DNA from: Desulfuromonas sp.
GTDB taxonomy: Bacteria; Desulfobacterota; Desulfuromonadia; Desulfuromonadales; Desulfuromonadaceae
NCBI GenBank assembly: GCA_002869685.1
Contig: PKUE01000007.1
Span: forward strand, 1-64,000
DNA length: 64,000 bases
Reading direction: 5' to 3'
The notes under the pieces are model-generated. The model was given only the letters and a program-made list of their open reading frames with translations. It was not told the DNA's origin and did no database searches. A program made the position numbers and the translations under genes. How positions within the stretch are numbered: position 1 is the first letter of the stretch; each line of letters starts with the position of its first letter. Below, in pieces: positions 51,430 to 61,108 of the stretch.

Positions 51430-52425
51430 CTAATCCCCCAAATGACGCGATGGAACCAGGTAGTTGACCACGTAATCCCGCACGGCATCGCACAGAGAAG
51501 TCTGCGATTGTTCAAATCCGGCGGCGCGCAGTTTGCTCACATCTGAGCACGTATAATATTGGTATTTTGCTTTAAGATGTTCCGGCATCTCAACATATTC
51601 AATAACCGGGTCGCGATTCAGGGCAGAGAAAATTGCCCCGGCCAACTCATTCCAGGTGCTGGCTCCTGAACTCCCAATGTTGAAAATGCCATTTGCCTGG
51701 CGGTTCTCGAGAAAGAATAGCGACATATCGACCACGTCTTTAACATAAACAAAATCACGCTTTTGTTCGCCATGCTCATATTCTGGTCGATATGACTTGA
51801 ACAGACCGATTTTTCCGGTTTCAAGAATTTGATGATAGGCTTTGATCACCAGGGAACTCATCTCCCCCTTATGGTATTCATTGGGACCGAAAACGTTGAA
51901 AAATTTCAGGCCGACAATCTGATCAAGAATCCCTTCACGACGGGCCCATTGATCAAACATCTGCTTGGAGTAGCCGTACATATTCAGTGGCCGCAAACCG
52001 TCAAGGGCGGACTCATCATCCGCAAAGCCGTTTTCACCATCACCATAAGTTGCCGCACTTGACGCATAGATAAATCGGGCATCAGAATGCAAAGCCAACC
52101 GCGCCATATGCTTGGTGTACTCAAAATTATTGTGCACCAGGTAGCGCGCGTCCAGCTCAGTGGTTGAAGAACACGCTCCCATATGCAAAATCGCCTCAAT
52201 CCCTTTTTCACCCAGATCAAAGCGTTGCTCAATCTGGCCATGAAGCACCAGTTCGAGAAAATCATCTTTTTCGATATAGTCGCGATAGCGTAATGCCACC
52301 AGATTTTTCCACTTTTCACTGTGGCCGAGAGAATCGACAATGACAATGTCATCGCGCCCCATCTGGTTCAGCTTCCATACCATGGCACTACCGATAAACC
52401 CTGCCCCACCTGTAACAATAATCAC
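51430..52425 (-). CDS. hldD: ADP-L-glycero-D-manno-heptose 6-epimerase
   Basis: MIIVTGGAGFIGSAMVWKLNQMGRDDIVIVDSL, FIYASSAATYGDGENGF, GLKFFNVFGPNEYHKG. Confidence 0.95.
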   Translation of the reverse strand: MIIVTGGAGFIGSAMVWKLNQMGRDDIVIVDSLGHSEKWKNLVALRYRDYIEKDDFLELVLHGQIEQRFDLGEKGIEAILHMGACSSTTELDARYLVHNNFEYTKHMARLALHSDARFIYASSAATYGDGENGFADDESALDGLRPLNMYGYSKQMFDQWARREGILDQIVGLKFFNVFGPNEYHKGEMSSLVIKAYHQILETGKIGLFKSYRPEYEHGEQKRDFVYVKDVVDMSLFFLENRQANGIFNIGSSGASTWNELAGAIFSALNRDPVIEYVEMPEHLKAKYQYYTCSDVSKLRAAGFEQSQTSLCDAVRDYVVNYLVPSRHLGD

Positions 52426-53005
52426 GTTGTTTATCCTTTTTATCTGTTCAAGTAAAAGACCTGATAACCCTCAGCATGAATGCTGCGGCTAACTGACAGA
52501 AAAGTTTAGCATTATCGATGACCAGTGGCAAACAGTCATGTCATCCCCACGGCGTCACCATCATGGCGAAACGACATGGACACAGAACAAATAACATCGT
52601 TTGTTTGTCACCATTGCCACATAGAAAAAATCTTTCATCGCTACCATATCGACATATTACAAACGGATTTATGCAGCGGCAGATACTGGAGCAGCCAAGT
52701 GCTCATAAACACCGGCAAGACCGGACTTTTCGAGGCGGAGATGACAATGTAGATTTCATTGTTAGACTAGAGAACAGACTGAATCCTGCCAGTTTTCAGC
52801 GCCAACAATGTTTTTTTACTCAGATTAAACAGGGTTTCATTTTTCCCGTTTGCTCTTGACAGGATAGCGTAGACAAGATTATTGTCTTTTTTACTACGAC
52901 TAAAAGGGATAGATTACCTGATTCACAATCAGCATCAACACGATGTGTCCCAGCTTCGAATGCAATCATTTTTTAATCACAATAAAAAAAGAAAGGATTT
53001 CTTTT

Positions 53006-55288
53006 ATGGCTAAAAAGCAAGCCGCCCTTGACTATCACAGCAGCGGCCGTAAGGGCAAGATCGAAGTTATTGCCACCAAACCCTGCGATACCAGCCGCGA
53101 TCTATCGCTGGCCTACAGCCCGGGCGTGGCCGAGCCTTGTCTGGCAATTGAAAAGAACCCCGAGGACGCCTACAAATATACCGCCAAAGGCAATCTGGTT
53201 GCTGTTGTTTCCAACGGAACTGCCGTTCTGGGACTGGGCGATATCGGAGCACTCGCTGGTAAGCCTGTCATGGAAGGGAAAGGAATCCTGTTCAAGCGTT
53301 TTGCCGATGTTGATGTTTTCGACATTGAACTGAACACCAAAGACCCTGACGAAATCATCAATACTGTGCGCCTGCTTGAGCCCACCTTTGGCGGAATCAA
53401 CCTGGAGGACATCAAAGCACCGGAATGCTTCTATATTGAAGAGAAGCTCAAGGAAGTGATGAACATCCCGGTCTTCCACGACGATCAACACGGAACGGCG
53501 ATTATTGCCAATGCCGGATTGATCAACGCCCTTGAAATCATCAAGAAAGATATCGGCAAGATCAAGATTGTTGTCAATGGTGCCGGTGCTGCCGGTATCG
53601 CCTGCGCCCAGATGGCTCTGACCCTGGGAGCAAAAAAAGAAAATATGATTCTGTGCGACAGCAAAGGGGTTATTTACAAAGGTCGCACCGAAGGGATGAA
53701 CGACTACAAAGAGAGGCTGGCAACGGACAAGGATTGCCGCAGTCTGGCTGAAGCGATGGTGGATGCCGATGTCTTCTTCGGCGTATCCGCCAAAGATGCC
53801 GTCACTCCTGAGATGGTTGCTGCTATGGCCAAAGATCCCATCATTTTCGCCATGGCCAATCCGGACCCGGAGATTTTGCCCAGCGAGGCGATCAAGGTTC
53901 GCAGCGATGTGATTGTCGGCACCGGCCGCAGTGACTTCCCTAATCAGGTTAACAACGTGTTGTGCTTCCCGTTTCTGTTCCGCGGCGCATTGGATACCCA
54001 TGCCACTGCGATCAACGATGAGATGAAAATGGCGGCAGTCAAAGCTCTGGCAAACCTGGCCAAAGAAGATGTTCCCGACTCCGTTATCAAGGCCTATGGC
54101 AATACCAAATTCTCATTCGGCCGTGACTATCTGATTCCGAAACCTTTCGATCCCCGCGTGCTGCTTCATGTGGCTCCTGCTGTTGCCCAGGCCGCCATTG
54201 ACAGTGGCGTGGCCACGCGCGACATCGGTGATATTGCCAAATACACGGAGTCCCTCGAAGCTCTGCAAGGGCGCTCCAAAGAGATCATGCGCACCTTGAT
54301 CAATAAAGCCAAATCAGACCGCAAGCGCGTTGTCTTTCCTGAAGGGGACAACGAGAAAATCCTGCGTGCGACTCAGATTCTTGTCGATGAAAAAATTGCC
54401 ATTCCGATCCTGCTCGGCCCCGAAGACAAAATCAAGGGGATGATCAAGGAGCTGGGACTGGATCTGCACGGTGTGCAGATCATCGATACCAAAGGCAGCC
54501 CCAAACATCATGAGTACTCCAATGAGCTGTTCCGCCTGAGACAACGTAAAGGGGTGACTCTGGCAGAGGCCAGTCGTACCATCTGCCGGGAGCGCAACTA
54601 TTATGGTGCCATGATGGTGCGTATGGGCGATGCCGACGCCATGCTTTCCGGCGTCAATCACCACTACCCGGAAACCATCCGTCCGGCCCTCGAAGTGATT
54701 GGGAAACAGCCGCAGGTTAAAGGTGTGCACGGTCTGTACATGATGGTATTCAAGAAAGATGTGATCTTCTGTGCCGACACCACCGTCACCATCGACCCGA
54801 CGGTAGAAGAACTGGCAGAAACAGCGATCCTGGCCGCCAACAAGGCACGCCACTTTAATGTTGAACCACGCGTTGCCATGCTGTCATTTTCCAACTATGG
54901 CAGTGCCATTCATCCGTTCACCACCAAGGTTGCCAAAGCAACCCAACTGGTCAAGCAATGGGCTCCCAATCTGATCGTTGACGGTGAGGTTCAGGCCAAT
55001 GTCGCCCTCGATCCCGACCTCAGCGAGCAGCAATATCCCTTCTCGCAGATCAAGGGGAACGCCAACGTTCTGGTCTTCCCGGACTTGAACTCCGGCAACA
55101 TCTCATACAAACTGCTCAGCAAGTTAGGTGGTGCCGAAGCGGTTGGCCCGATTCTCATGGGCATGAAAAAACCGGTTCACGTGCTTCAACGTGGTGATGA
55201 AGTCAACGACATCGTCAATATGGCTGCCGTAGCCGTCGTCGATGCGCAGGACGCATTCGAAAAAGAGATCAACAACGGCTTCCATTAA
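53006..55288 (+). CDS. maeB: NADP-dependent malic enzyme with C-terminal phosphotransacetylase domain
   Basis: [29 protein letters not shown]-terminal PTA domain [18 protein letters not shown]. Confidence 0.96.
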   Translation: MAKKQAALDYHSSGRKGKIEVIATKPCDTSRDLSLAYSPGVAEPCLAIEKNPEDAYKYTAKGNLVAVVSNGTAVLGLGDIGALAGKPVMEGKGILFKRFADVDVFDIELNTKDPDEIINTVRLLEPTFGGINLEDIKAPECFYIEEKLKEVMNIPVFHDDQHGTAIIANAGLINALEIIKKDIGKIKIVVNGAGAAGIACAQMALTLGAKKENMILCDSKGVIYKGRTEGMNDYKERLATDKDCRSLAEAMVDADVFFGVSAKDAVTPEMVAAMAKDPIIFAMANPDPEILPSEAIKVRSDVIVGTGRSDFPNQVNNVLCFPFLFRGALDTHATAINDEMKMAAVKALANLAKEDVPDSVIKAYGNTKFSFGRDYLIPKPFDPRVLLHVAPAVAQAAIDSGVATRDIGDIAKYTESLEALQGRSKEIMRTLINKAKSDRKRVVFPEGDNEKILRATQILVDEKIAIPILLGPEDKIKGMIKELGLDLHGVQIIDTKGSPKHHEYSNELFRLRQRKGVTLAEASRTICRERNYYGAMMVRMGDADAMLSGVNHHYPETIRPALEVIGKQPQVKGVHGLYMMVFKKDVIFCADTTVTIDPTVEELAETAILAANKARHFNVEPRVAMLSFSNYGSAIHPFTTKVAKATQLVKQWAPNLIVDGEVQANVALDPDLSEQQYPFSQIKGNANVLVFPDLNSGNISYKLLSKLGGAEAVGPILMGMKKPVHVLQRGDEVNDIVNMAAVAVVDAQDAFEKEINNGFH

Positions 55289-55316
55289 GACAAAACAGTC
55301 TCATCGCACCATAAAA

Positions 55317-55352
55317 TAAAAGGCCGGGATGTCACCAACATCCCGGCCTTTT
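55317..55352 (+). terminator. Rho-independent terminator after maeB
   Basis: AAAAGGCCGGGATGT-CACCA-ACATCCCGGCCTTTT. Confidence 0.93.
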
Positions 55353-55383
55353 CCCCAACCAGCAACAATCGAGTTGTTACTGA

Positions 55384-56352
55384 TTATAATGGTACCGATA
55401 TTACCATATCGACCAGGTAACGGTCATCAACCATCCCTTTAGAATCATCGGTTACGGTAAACTCGTAGGCCGCTCCCACATCAAGCCATTGCGTGATACG
55501 GAAACGCGCCCCCAATGCCATCATGGCAAAATTGCGGTTTTCATCACTGTTGCTGCCGCCCAGGTTGATCAGATCACAGCCATTAAACTCGGCGATACCG
55601 GCAACCAGATCGTCTTCATCTCCCGTACCAATGGCGCCAAGCCCAGAATCGGGTACATCGCGATCACCACTATCCAACACATAAAAATGGTTGAATTCGA
55701 CCAACGGGAAGAACCAGTCAGTCACCGCATAGCTCAGGTGCCAGGTATCGTACAGCAGGGTATTTTCCTCACTTGAATCGATGGGTAGAACCACGCCCAC
55801 AGAGCCAGCCAATTGCAACCGATCATAACCTTTGAGAAACAGCACTGAAGGAGTAATCGTTCCGTCGCCATTGCCCTGATAGATTTCATCATCACCAGAC
55901 GGCAACTCATACACGGCACGGGCGGAAATAATAAACTGATTTTCCGGCTGATAAAGCAGGGAATATTGCAAACCGGCGGCCAGATCAGCCCAGCCACTAT
56001 GAGAACTCAACGTCTCATCAGGTTCACAATCGAGATAGCCATCTTTGACAGCGACAATTGAAAAACGCTCGCTAAGCGCTATGGTTGCGGCAAGAGCAAA
56101 TCCCTGAACATGGCCATCAAGGGGAACTTTACCGACACTGGTTTGAACTTTTTCCGGAAGATTCTGATAGAGATAAATTGGGCGGACAATCGTTTTATTA
56201 CGCGCATCACCGTTATACACCGGATTGGATAATGGCATGATATAACGATCAAACTCATCAGCTCGACTCTCCGTCGGCTGCAAACACATCCCTCCTGCCA
56301 GCAAAGCAACACCAAGACACAAACATTTAAAAAACGCAACTGTTCTGCCCAT
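55384..56352 (-). CDS. outer membrane beta-barrel protein (transporter-like, uncharacterised)
   Basis: Signal peptide, alternating aromatic beta-strands, C-terminal DMVISVPL; start chosen at MGRTVAFF. Confidence 0.7.
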   Translation of the reverse strand: MGRTVAFFKCLCLGVALLAGGMCLQPTESRADEFDRYIMPLSNPVYNGDARNKTIVRPIYLYQNLPEKVQTSVGKVPLDGHVQGFALAATIALSERFSIVAVKDGYLDCEPDETLSSHSGWADLAAGLQYSLLYQPENQFIISARAVYELPSGDDEIYQGNGDGTITPSVLFLKGYDRLQLAGSVGVVLPIDSSEENTLLYDTWHLSYAVTDWFFPLVEFNHFYVLDSGDRDVPDSGLGAIGTGDEDDLVAGIAEFNGCDLINLGGSNSDENRNFAMMALGARFRITQWLDVGAAYEFTVTDDSKGMVDDRYLVDMVISVPL

Positions 56353-56866
56353 CTGGAAAACCTCCCTTTCCATTGTGGTTGTTAAAGTGTCAGAGCATGA
56401 CGTATTGACGTCACCACAGTCTCTGACGCGCAAATCAACAGCGTATCTAAACAGTTCAAAATTTACATATTCTATTTATGACGATTTTCGTCAAATTTAA
56501 CGGCGCAAAAAAGGACAAAATCTGTCTGCATTATAAACAAAAAACTTACATGCACAAGATTAAAAATAGCCGCTACCAATGAAACTATTTATAATAATTT
56601 CAATATATATCCAGTCCGAATATTGTGATTAACCGATATTGTTTCTTTAGTTTCAGCAGGTTGCAATGTTTTTTGGCGAGTAATATTTAAAAATGAGTCA
56701 TCGAAGATCCTGATAACAGTTGGAATAAAAATGATTTTTTAGATTATTGTCGAGTCGTTCATAAGATCACATTTGATCAACAATTCTCATCTACGACAAC
56801 AGCATCATTGATTTCACGGGGCAATCGCCGTAGAGTATACGGGCGAAAGAGCTTTTGGAGGTGCAG

Positions 56867-58135
56867 ATGGATCACATACTTGTCGTGGAAGACAATCACC
56901 TGTTTGGCACTGTGGTGTGCAAAATGATCCGCCAGCAATTGTCATGTAAACTCACCTGGGTTGAAAACTACGCTGATGCCCGTAAAAAAATTGAAGACCG
57001 CAGCAACAACTTCAGTGTGGCCCTGCTTGATCTGAATCTACCCGATGCCGAGATGGGTGAAGCCGTCGATTATGCCATCGCGCATGATATTCCCAGCATT
57101 GTTTTCACCTCCAGATTCAACCAGCAGCTTCATGAACAGATCTGGTCAAAAGGGATTGTCGATTACGTTCTGAAAGAGGGCCCTGACAGCCTCAACTATA
57201 TTATAAAGCAGATCCGCCGACTCCACCGTAACAGATCGATTGATGTCCTGGTCGTGGAAGACTCCGCTCTCATCCGCAACCATCTGGTAGAGACGCTACG
57301 TGTGCAACGTTTCAATGTCTTCAGTGCCACGAATGGCGAAGAAGCATTGAGCGTGATCAGCAATAACAGCAATATCCGTTTAGTTATCACCGATTTCCAT
57401 ATGCCGATCATGGATGGTTTCGATCTGGTCAGAAAACTGCGCCGTCAATACAGTTACAACGACCTGGCCATTATCGGTCTGTCCGCACATGAGGACCCCA
57501 CCCTGTCGGCCCGCTTCCTTAAATACGGCGCGAATGATTATCTGGTCAAGCCCTTCTCACAGGAGGAGTTTTACTGCCGGGTCCATCAGAATGTTGACAT
57601 GCTTGAGAGCATTCGCCAGATCAGACAAAATGCCGAGCGCGATTTTCTCACCGGCCTCTATAACCGTCGCTACTTTTTCAATTATTGGCAGAAGACGCTT
57701 AACCCGAATAAACCAACAGCTTTCGCCATGCTGGACATTGATCATTTTAAACAGGTCAATGACACCTACGGCCATGACAGCGGTGACCAGGTTTTACGCG
57801 AGGTCTCCGCACTGCTGATCCGCGAAGCTCCTGCTGACGCACTGGTGGCAAGATTTGGCGGCGAAGAGTTCTGCCTGCTTTTCAATGCTGATAAAGAGGA
57901 GGGAACTCGTGTTGCAGAGCATCTCAGAGAAACAATCAGCCGGCAAAAGATACCGGTGGAAGGGCAACAGCAACTACAGGTAACAACCAGTATCGGACTG
58001 TACTGCGGCAACTGTGCCGAGATCGAAAAAATCATTAGATGTGCCGACGAAAAACTCTATCTGGCAAAACAATTGGGGCGTAATTGCGTGATCGCCACCA
58101 CAACCATTGAAGGGGAAGAGCTTCATGACCAATGA
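56867..58135 (+). CDS. diguanylate cyclase response regulator (REC-REC-GGDEF)
   Basis: MDHILVVEDNHLFG, second receiver VLVVEDSALIRN..LVITDFHMPIMDGFDLV, LDIDHFKQVNDTYGHDSGDQVL and RFGGEEF. Confidence 0.95.
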   Translation: MDHILVVEDNHLFGTVVCKMIRQQLSCKLTWVENYADARKKIEDRSNNFSVALLDLNLPDAEMGEAVDYAIAHDIPSIVFTSRFNQQLHEQIWSKGIVDYVLKEGPDSLNYIIKQIRRLHRNRSIDVLVVEDSALIRNHLVETLRVQRFNVFSATNGEEALSVISNNSNIRLVITDFHMPIMDGFDLVRKLRRQYSYNDLAIIGLSAHEDPTLSARFLKYGANDYLVKPFSQEEFYCRVHQNVDMLESIRQIRQNAERDFLTGLYNRRYFFNYWQKTLNPNKPTAFAMLDIDHFKQVNDTYGHDSGDQVLREVSALLIREAPADALVARFGGEEFCLLFNADKEEGTRVAEHLRETISRQKIPVEGQQQLQVTTSIGLYCGNCAEIEKIIRCADEKLYLAKQLGRNCVIATTTIEGEELHDQ

Positions 58136-58328
58136 AATCCACCCACACATGACTCTGCTGGATATCGTGTCACACAATGAAGAAACCATTTCGGTTTTCC
58201 AGCGTTACGACGAACAGGCGGGAATTTGCCTGTGCTGTATGGCCCTGTTTGAAACGCTTGAGCATGTTGCCACAACCTATCAGCTGGACCTTAACCAACT
58301 GCTTAACGAATTGCGGCAGTGTCTGTAA
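58125..58328 (+). CDS. DUF1858-like small Cys protein
   Basis: MTLLDIVSHNEETISVFQRYDEQAGICLCCMALFETLEHVATTYQLDLNQLLNELRQCL resembles DUF1858 (FETLEEAA..xLDLDELLxEL); 11-bp overlap with the GGDEF gene. Confidence 0.7.
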   Translation: MTNEIHPHMTLLDIVSHNEETISVFQRYDEQAGICLCCMALFETLEHVATTYQLDLNQLLNELRQCL

Positions 58329-58332
58329 CCCA

Positions 58333-59310
58333 CTAGTCCGCCTGTTCGGTGGTCGACTTGGCCGCATAAACATGCCGCTGAAGCCAGACTGGGGACAAGT
58401 GCGTCAACACACGTTGCAAAACAACGATAACACTGATCGAAACAATGACCCGCCCCACCAAAATCGCTGACCAATGTCCGCCGACAACAGCCATCAGCAG
58501 ACTGTCTTCAACAAGGCTGTGACACAACCCCATGAAAGACAGCGACAGGGCAACATCCCGAATAGGTAACCGACCACTATGGGCTTCCTGAATGATCAAC
58601 CCGCCGCCATAACTCAACCCCAGAAACATCCCGATCATCGTCACCGGCGCCGCGGCAGGACTGATCCCGAGCAAGCGGAGAAAAGGACGTAGCGAGCCGG
58701 TTAACCAGCCAATAACGCCAATCGCCTCAAGCATGCGCATGACCAACAACAGGACAAAAATAATCACCGTGATAGACAACAGATTACGCCCCTGCCCGAT
58801 TAGCCATGCCTGCCAGCCTTCGAGGACTGGTGGTGGTTGCCACAGAGCACGGGTGGGAACAGCCAACCAGCCGCTGTACCGGTAAAGCACATGCAGACAC
58901 ACACCGGCGATCACGGCACCGCCTAAACGAACTACCAGAGAACAACGCAGACGCACACCAGCCTTACGGGTAATAGACATTTCCACCGGCAATCCATGAG
59001 CCATCAGCATCATTGTCGTCAGAACACTGATTTGAGCAACCGTCAGCTCTCCTGCCGCAGGCAACGTGGCAAAAACGCTCAGACCGCCATAGAGATTGGT
59101 CAACATGGCGCTCCCCCAAACCAACCCCATCTCACCGGGTAATCCAAACACCCCCATCAGTGGGGCAAGAATCTGCCCGATCAGATCCATGGCTCCCCAT
59201 TGGACCAGCAATTGTGTTACGGCTGAGATGGGAAGAGTAATTTTAAACAGAGCCAGACAAGTAACCATCGTGTCGTGAAGCAACTGTAAAGAAAACGGTC
59301 GGGAACGCAT
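58333..59310 (-). CDS. nucleoside-recognition (Gate) domain membrane protein
   Basis: Polytopic, GLPGEMGLVWGSAMLTNLYGGLSVFATLP, GLSYGGGLIIQEAHSGRLP; start chosen at MRSRPFSL. Confidence 0.75.
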   Translation of the reverse strand: MRSRPFSLQLLHDTMVTCLALFKITLPISAVTQLLVQWGAMDLIGQILAPLMGVFGLPGEMGLVWGSAMLTNLYGGLSVFATLPAAGELTVAQISVLTTMMLMAHGLPVEMSITRKAGVRLRCSLVVRLGGAVIAGVCLHVLYRYSGWLAVPTRALWQPPPVLEGWQAWLIGQGRNLLSITVIIFVLLLVMRMLEAIGVIGWLTGSLRPFLRLLGISPAAAPVTMIGMFLGLSYGGGLIIQEAHSGRLPIRDVALSLSFMGLCHSLVEDSLLMAVVGGHWSAILVGRVIVSISVIVVLQRVLTHLSPVWLQRHVYAAKSTTEQAD

Positions 59311-59323
59311 TTCGCAGGAACTT

Positions 59324-59893
59324 TCAGAATAGAAAGGGAATAAACATCTTGGAACGTTCACAATAGGCCCGATAGCCATGGCCAAAAAATCGCAGGTTCT
59401 CCCGCTCTTCAATTTTCGCCGTTGCAATCAGAAATGCCGACACCCACAACGCCAGGACCAGGGATTGCCACGCCGGATGTTTCAACAGAGCGCCCCAGGC
59501 CAAAAACAGCAGCGAGGCGTACATGGGATGACGTATAAAGCGGTACAACCCCACTTCAACCAGATTAACGGTATTTTCAAAGGCCAGATTTTCCGGCATA
59601 TCCTGCCGCTGTTCCTGTCCACCAACAATGCGCAGCAATTGCACGCCATGAAGAACAAATGCCACGGAACAGGCCAACAGAAACCACGACATCAATTGAC
59701 GCAGCGCAAACGGTTGTTCAAACCAATAGGGGTGATTAAGCAGCACCAGAGCCACCACCCCTTCAAAGGCAAAAAAACGATAGAAACCGTGACTGCGTAC
59801 ATTTCGCAGGGAACGTCGAGAAACCCACAGTAATATCAGGCTGATGAATAAAAAAAGGATGATTCGCACATGACCTCCGCGCTCACCGCGCAA
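59324..59893 (-). CDS. isoprenylcysteine methyltransferase family (ICMT/PEMT) membrane protein
   Basis: NLVEVGLYRFIRHPMYASLLFLAWGALLKHP...IEERENLRFFGHGYRAYCERSKMFIP. Confidence 0.9.
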   Translation of the reverse strand: MRGERGGHVRIILFLFISLILLWVSRRSLRNVRSHGFYRFFAFEGVVALVLLNHPYWFEQPFALRQLMSWFLLACSVAFVLHGVQLLRIVGGQEQRQDMPENLAFENTVNLVEVGLYRFIRHPMYASLLFLAWGALLKHPAWQSLVLALWVSAFLIATAKIEERENLRFFGHGYRAYCERSKMFIPFLF

Positions 59894-60012
59894 AAAAATG
59901 CTTAAGTTCTCTACCCCTTGCCGTCGATAAGCAGGCTATGGGGTAAAGTCAGGGACGACGCAACTCCAATGACGTTCTGTTCTTTTCCAGCAAACCGCCA
60001 CGGAGGGCCGCA

Positions 60013-61056
60013 ATGATTATCACCGAATCGACTGTGCAACTGCAAGCGCAACATCAAAAAACACTCGCCACCCATCAGGAAGAATCTCTTCAATTCTGGA
60101 CGACTCCGGCCCCCACAGACAACGCAAACAACATTACCGACGAAGCCAGTCAGGTCGCTTTATCCGCAGAAGGACTGATCAACCGTGACGTTCACAGTGA
60201 AATCATTGACCCTCTCGACAGTGAAGACCCCATCGAAGAACTGGACATCCTCCTGCTAAAGCGATTGACCGAAATGCTTACGGGTAAAAAAATCCACTTG
60301 AAACACAAGATCCAGCTGGCTCAGGAACAGCAACAACCCAACTCGCCACAGCAGCCCCAAACTGAAACGGTAGAAACGTCACAAACAGGCGGTTTTGGAC
60401 TGGTCTACAGTTACCATGAATCCTACCATGAGCAGGAAAGTCTCAATTTTTCCGCCCAAGCTCAAGTCACTACGGCCGATGGACAACAGATCGATCTCGC
60501 TATTGAACTTAATATGTCACGGGAATTTTATCAGGAAATGAATGTCAACCTGCGTGCCGGAGAAGCACTCAAAGACCCGCTGGTGATCAATTTCAACGGC
60601 AAAGCGGCTGAATTGACGACCGACAAAATCAGTTTCGATCTCGACCTTGACGGCATTAATGATCAGATTTCGTTTGTCGCTCCGGGCAGTGGTTTTTTAG
60701 CCCTCGACGCCAATGGTGATGGCGTCATTAACGATGGCAGCGAACTGTTCGGGCCACAGACCAACAACGGTTTTTCCGAATTGGCCGCCCATGACGAAGA
60801 CGGCAATCAGTGGATTGACGAACAGGACAGCATCTATGACCGGCTGAGAATCTGGACCCGCAATCATGACGGCGCTCAGCAGTTATTATCGCTGGGGCAA
60901 GCCGGAGTCGGTGCCATCTATCTTGGCTCCGTCTCCACGCCGTTCTCACTGACCGATCAGGGCAACTCATTACAGGGACAACTGCGCGAAAGCGGCATTG
61001 TTCTGTTTGAAAACGGCACGGGTGGAACGATTCAGGAGTTGGACCTGGTCGTGTGA
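60013..61056 (+). CDS. uncharacterised protein with EF-hand/RTX-associated Ca-binding-like module
   Basis: DLDLDGINDQISFVAPGSGFLALDANGDGVINDGSELFGPQTNNGFSELAAHDEDGNQWIDEQDSIYDRLRIWT; no obvious signal peptide. Confidence 0.8.
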   Translation: MIITESTVQLQAQHQKTLATHQEESLQFWTTPAPTDNANNITDEASQVALSAEGLINRDVHSEIIDPLDSEDPIEELDILLLKRLTEMLTGKKIHLKHKIQLAQEQQQPNSPQQPQTETVETSQTGGFGLVYSYHESYHEQESLNFSAQAQVTTADGQQIDLAIELNMSREFYQEMNVNLRAGEALKDPLVINFNGKAAELTTDKISFDLDLDGINDQISFVAPGSGFLALDANGDGVINDGSELFGPQTNNGFSELAAHDEDGNQWIDEQDSIYDRLRIWTRNHDGAQQLLSLGQAGVGAIYLGSVSTPFSLTDQGNSLQGQLRESGIVLFENGTGGTIQELDLVV

Positions 61057-61108
61057 TCCCCACGACATGTGCTTGAGCCAAGAATCTAAATCCGCAGGGC
61101 TTCAGGGC

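Noticed and set aside
52518-52859. 113-aa and 75-aa ORFs between hldD and maeB, one with a CHHCH motif
   Set aside because: No convincing RBS, two overlapping frames, low similarity to anything I recognise; more likely leader/promoter DNA of maeB (TTGACA at 52856-52861).
53102-54001. 299-aa minus-strand ORF opposite the malic enzyme
   Set aside because: Antisense to maeB, whose frame is strongly conserved; no protein family features in the antisense frame.
59894-60012. Possible c-di-GMP (GEMM) riboswitch before the Ca-binding-like gene
   Set aside because: Only a loose GACGCAA match; the rest of the GEMM consensus is not visible. A covariance-model search would settle it.
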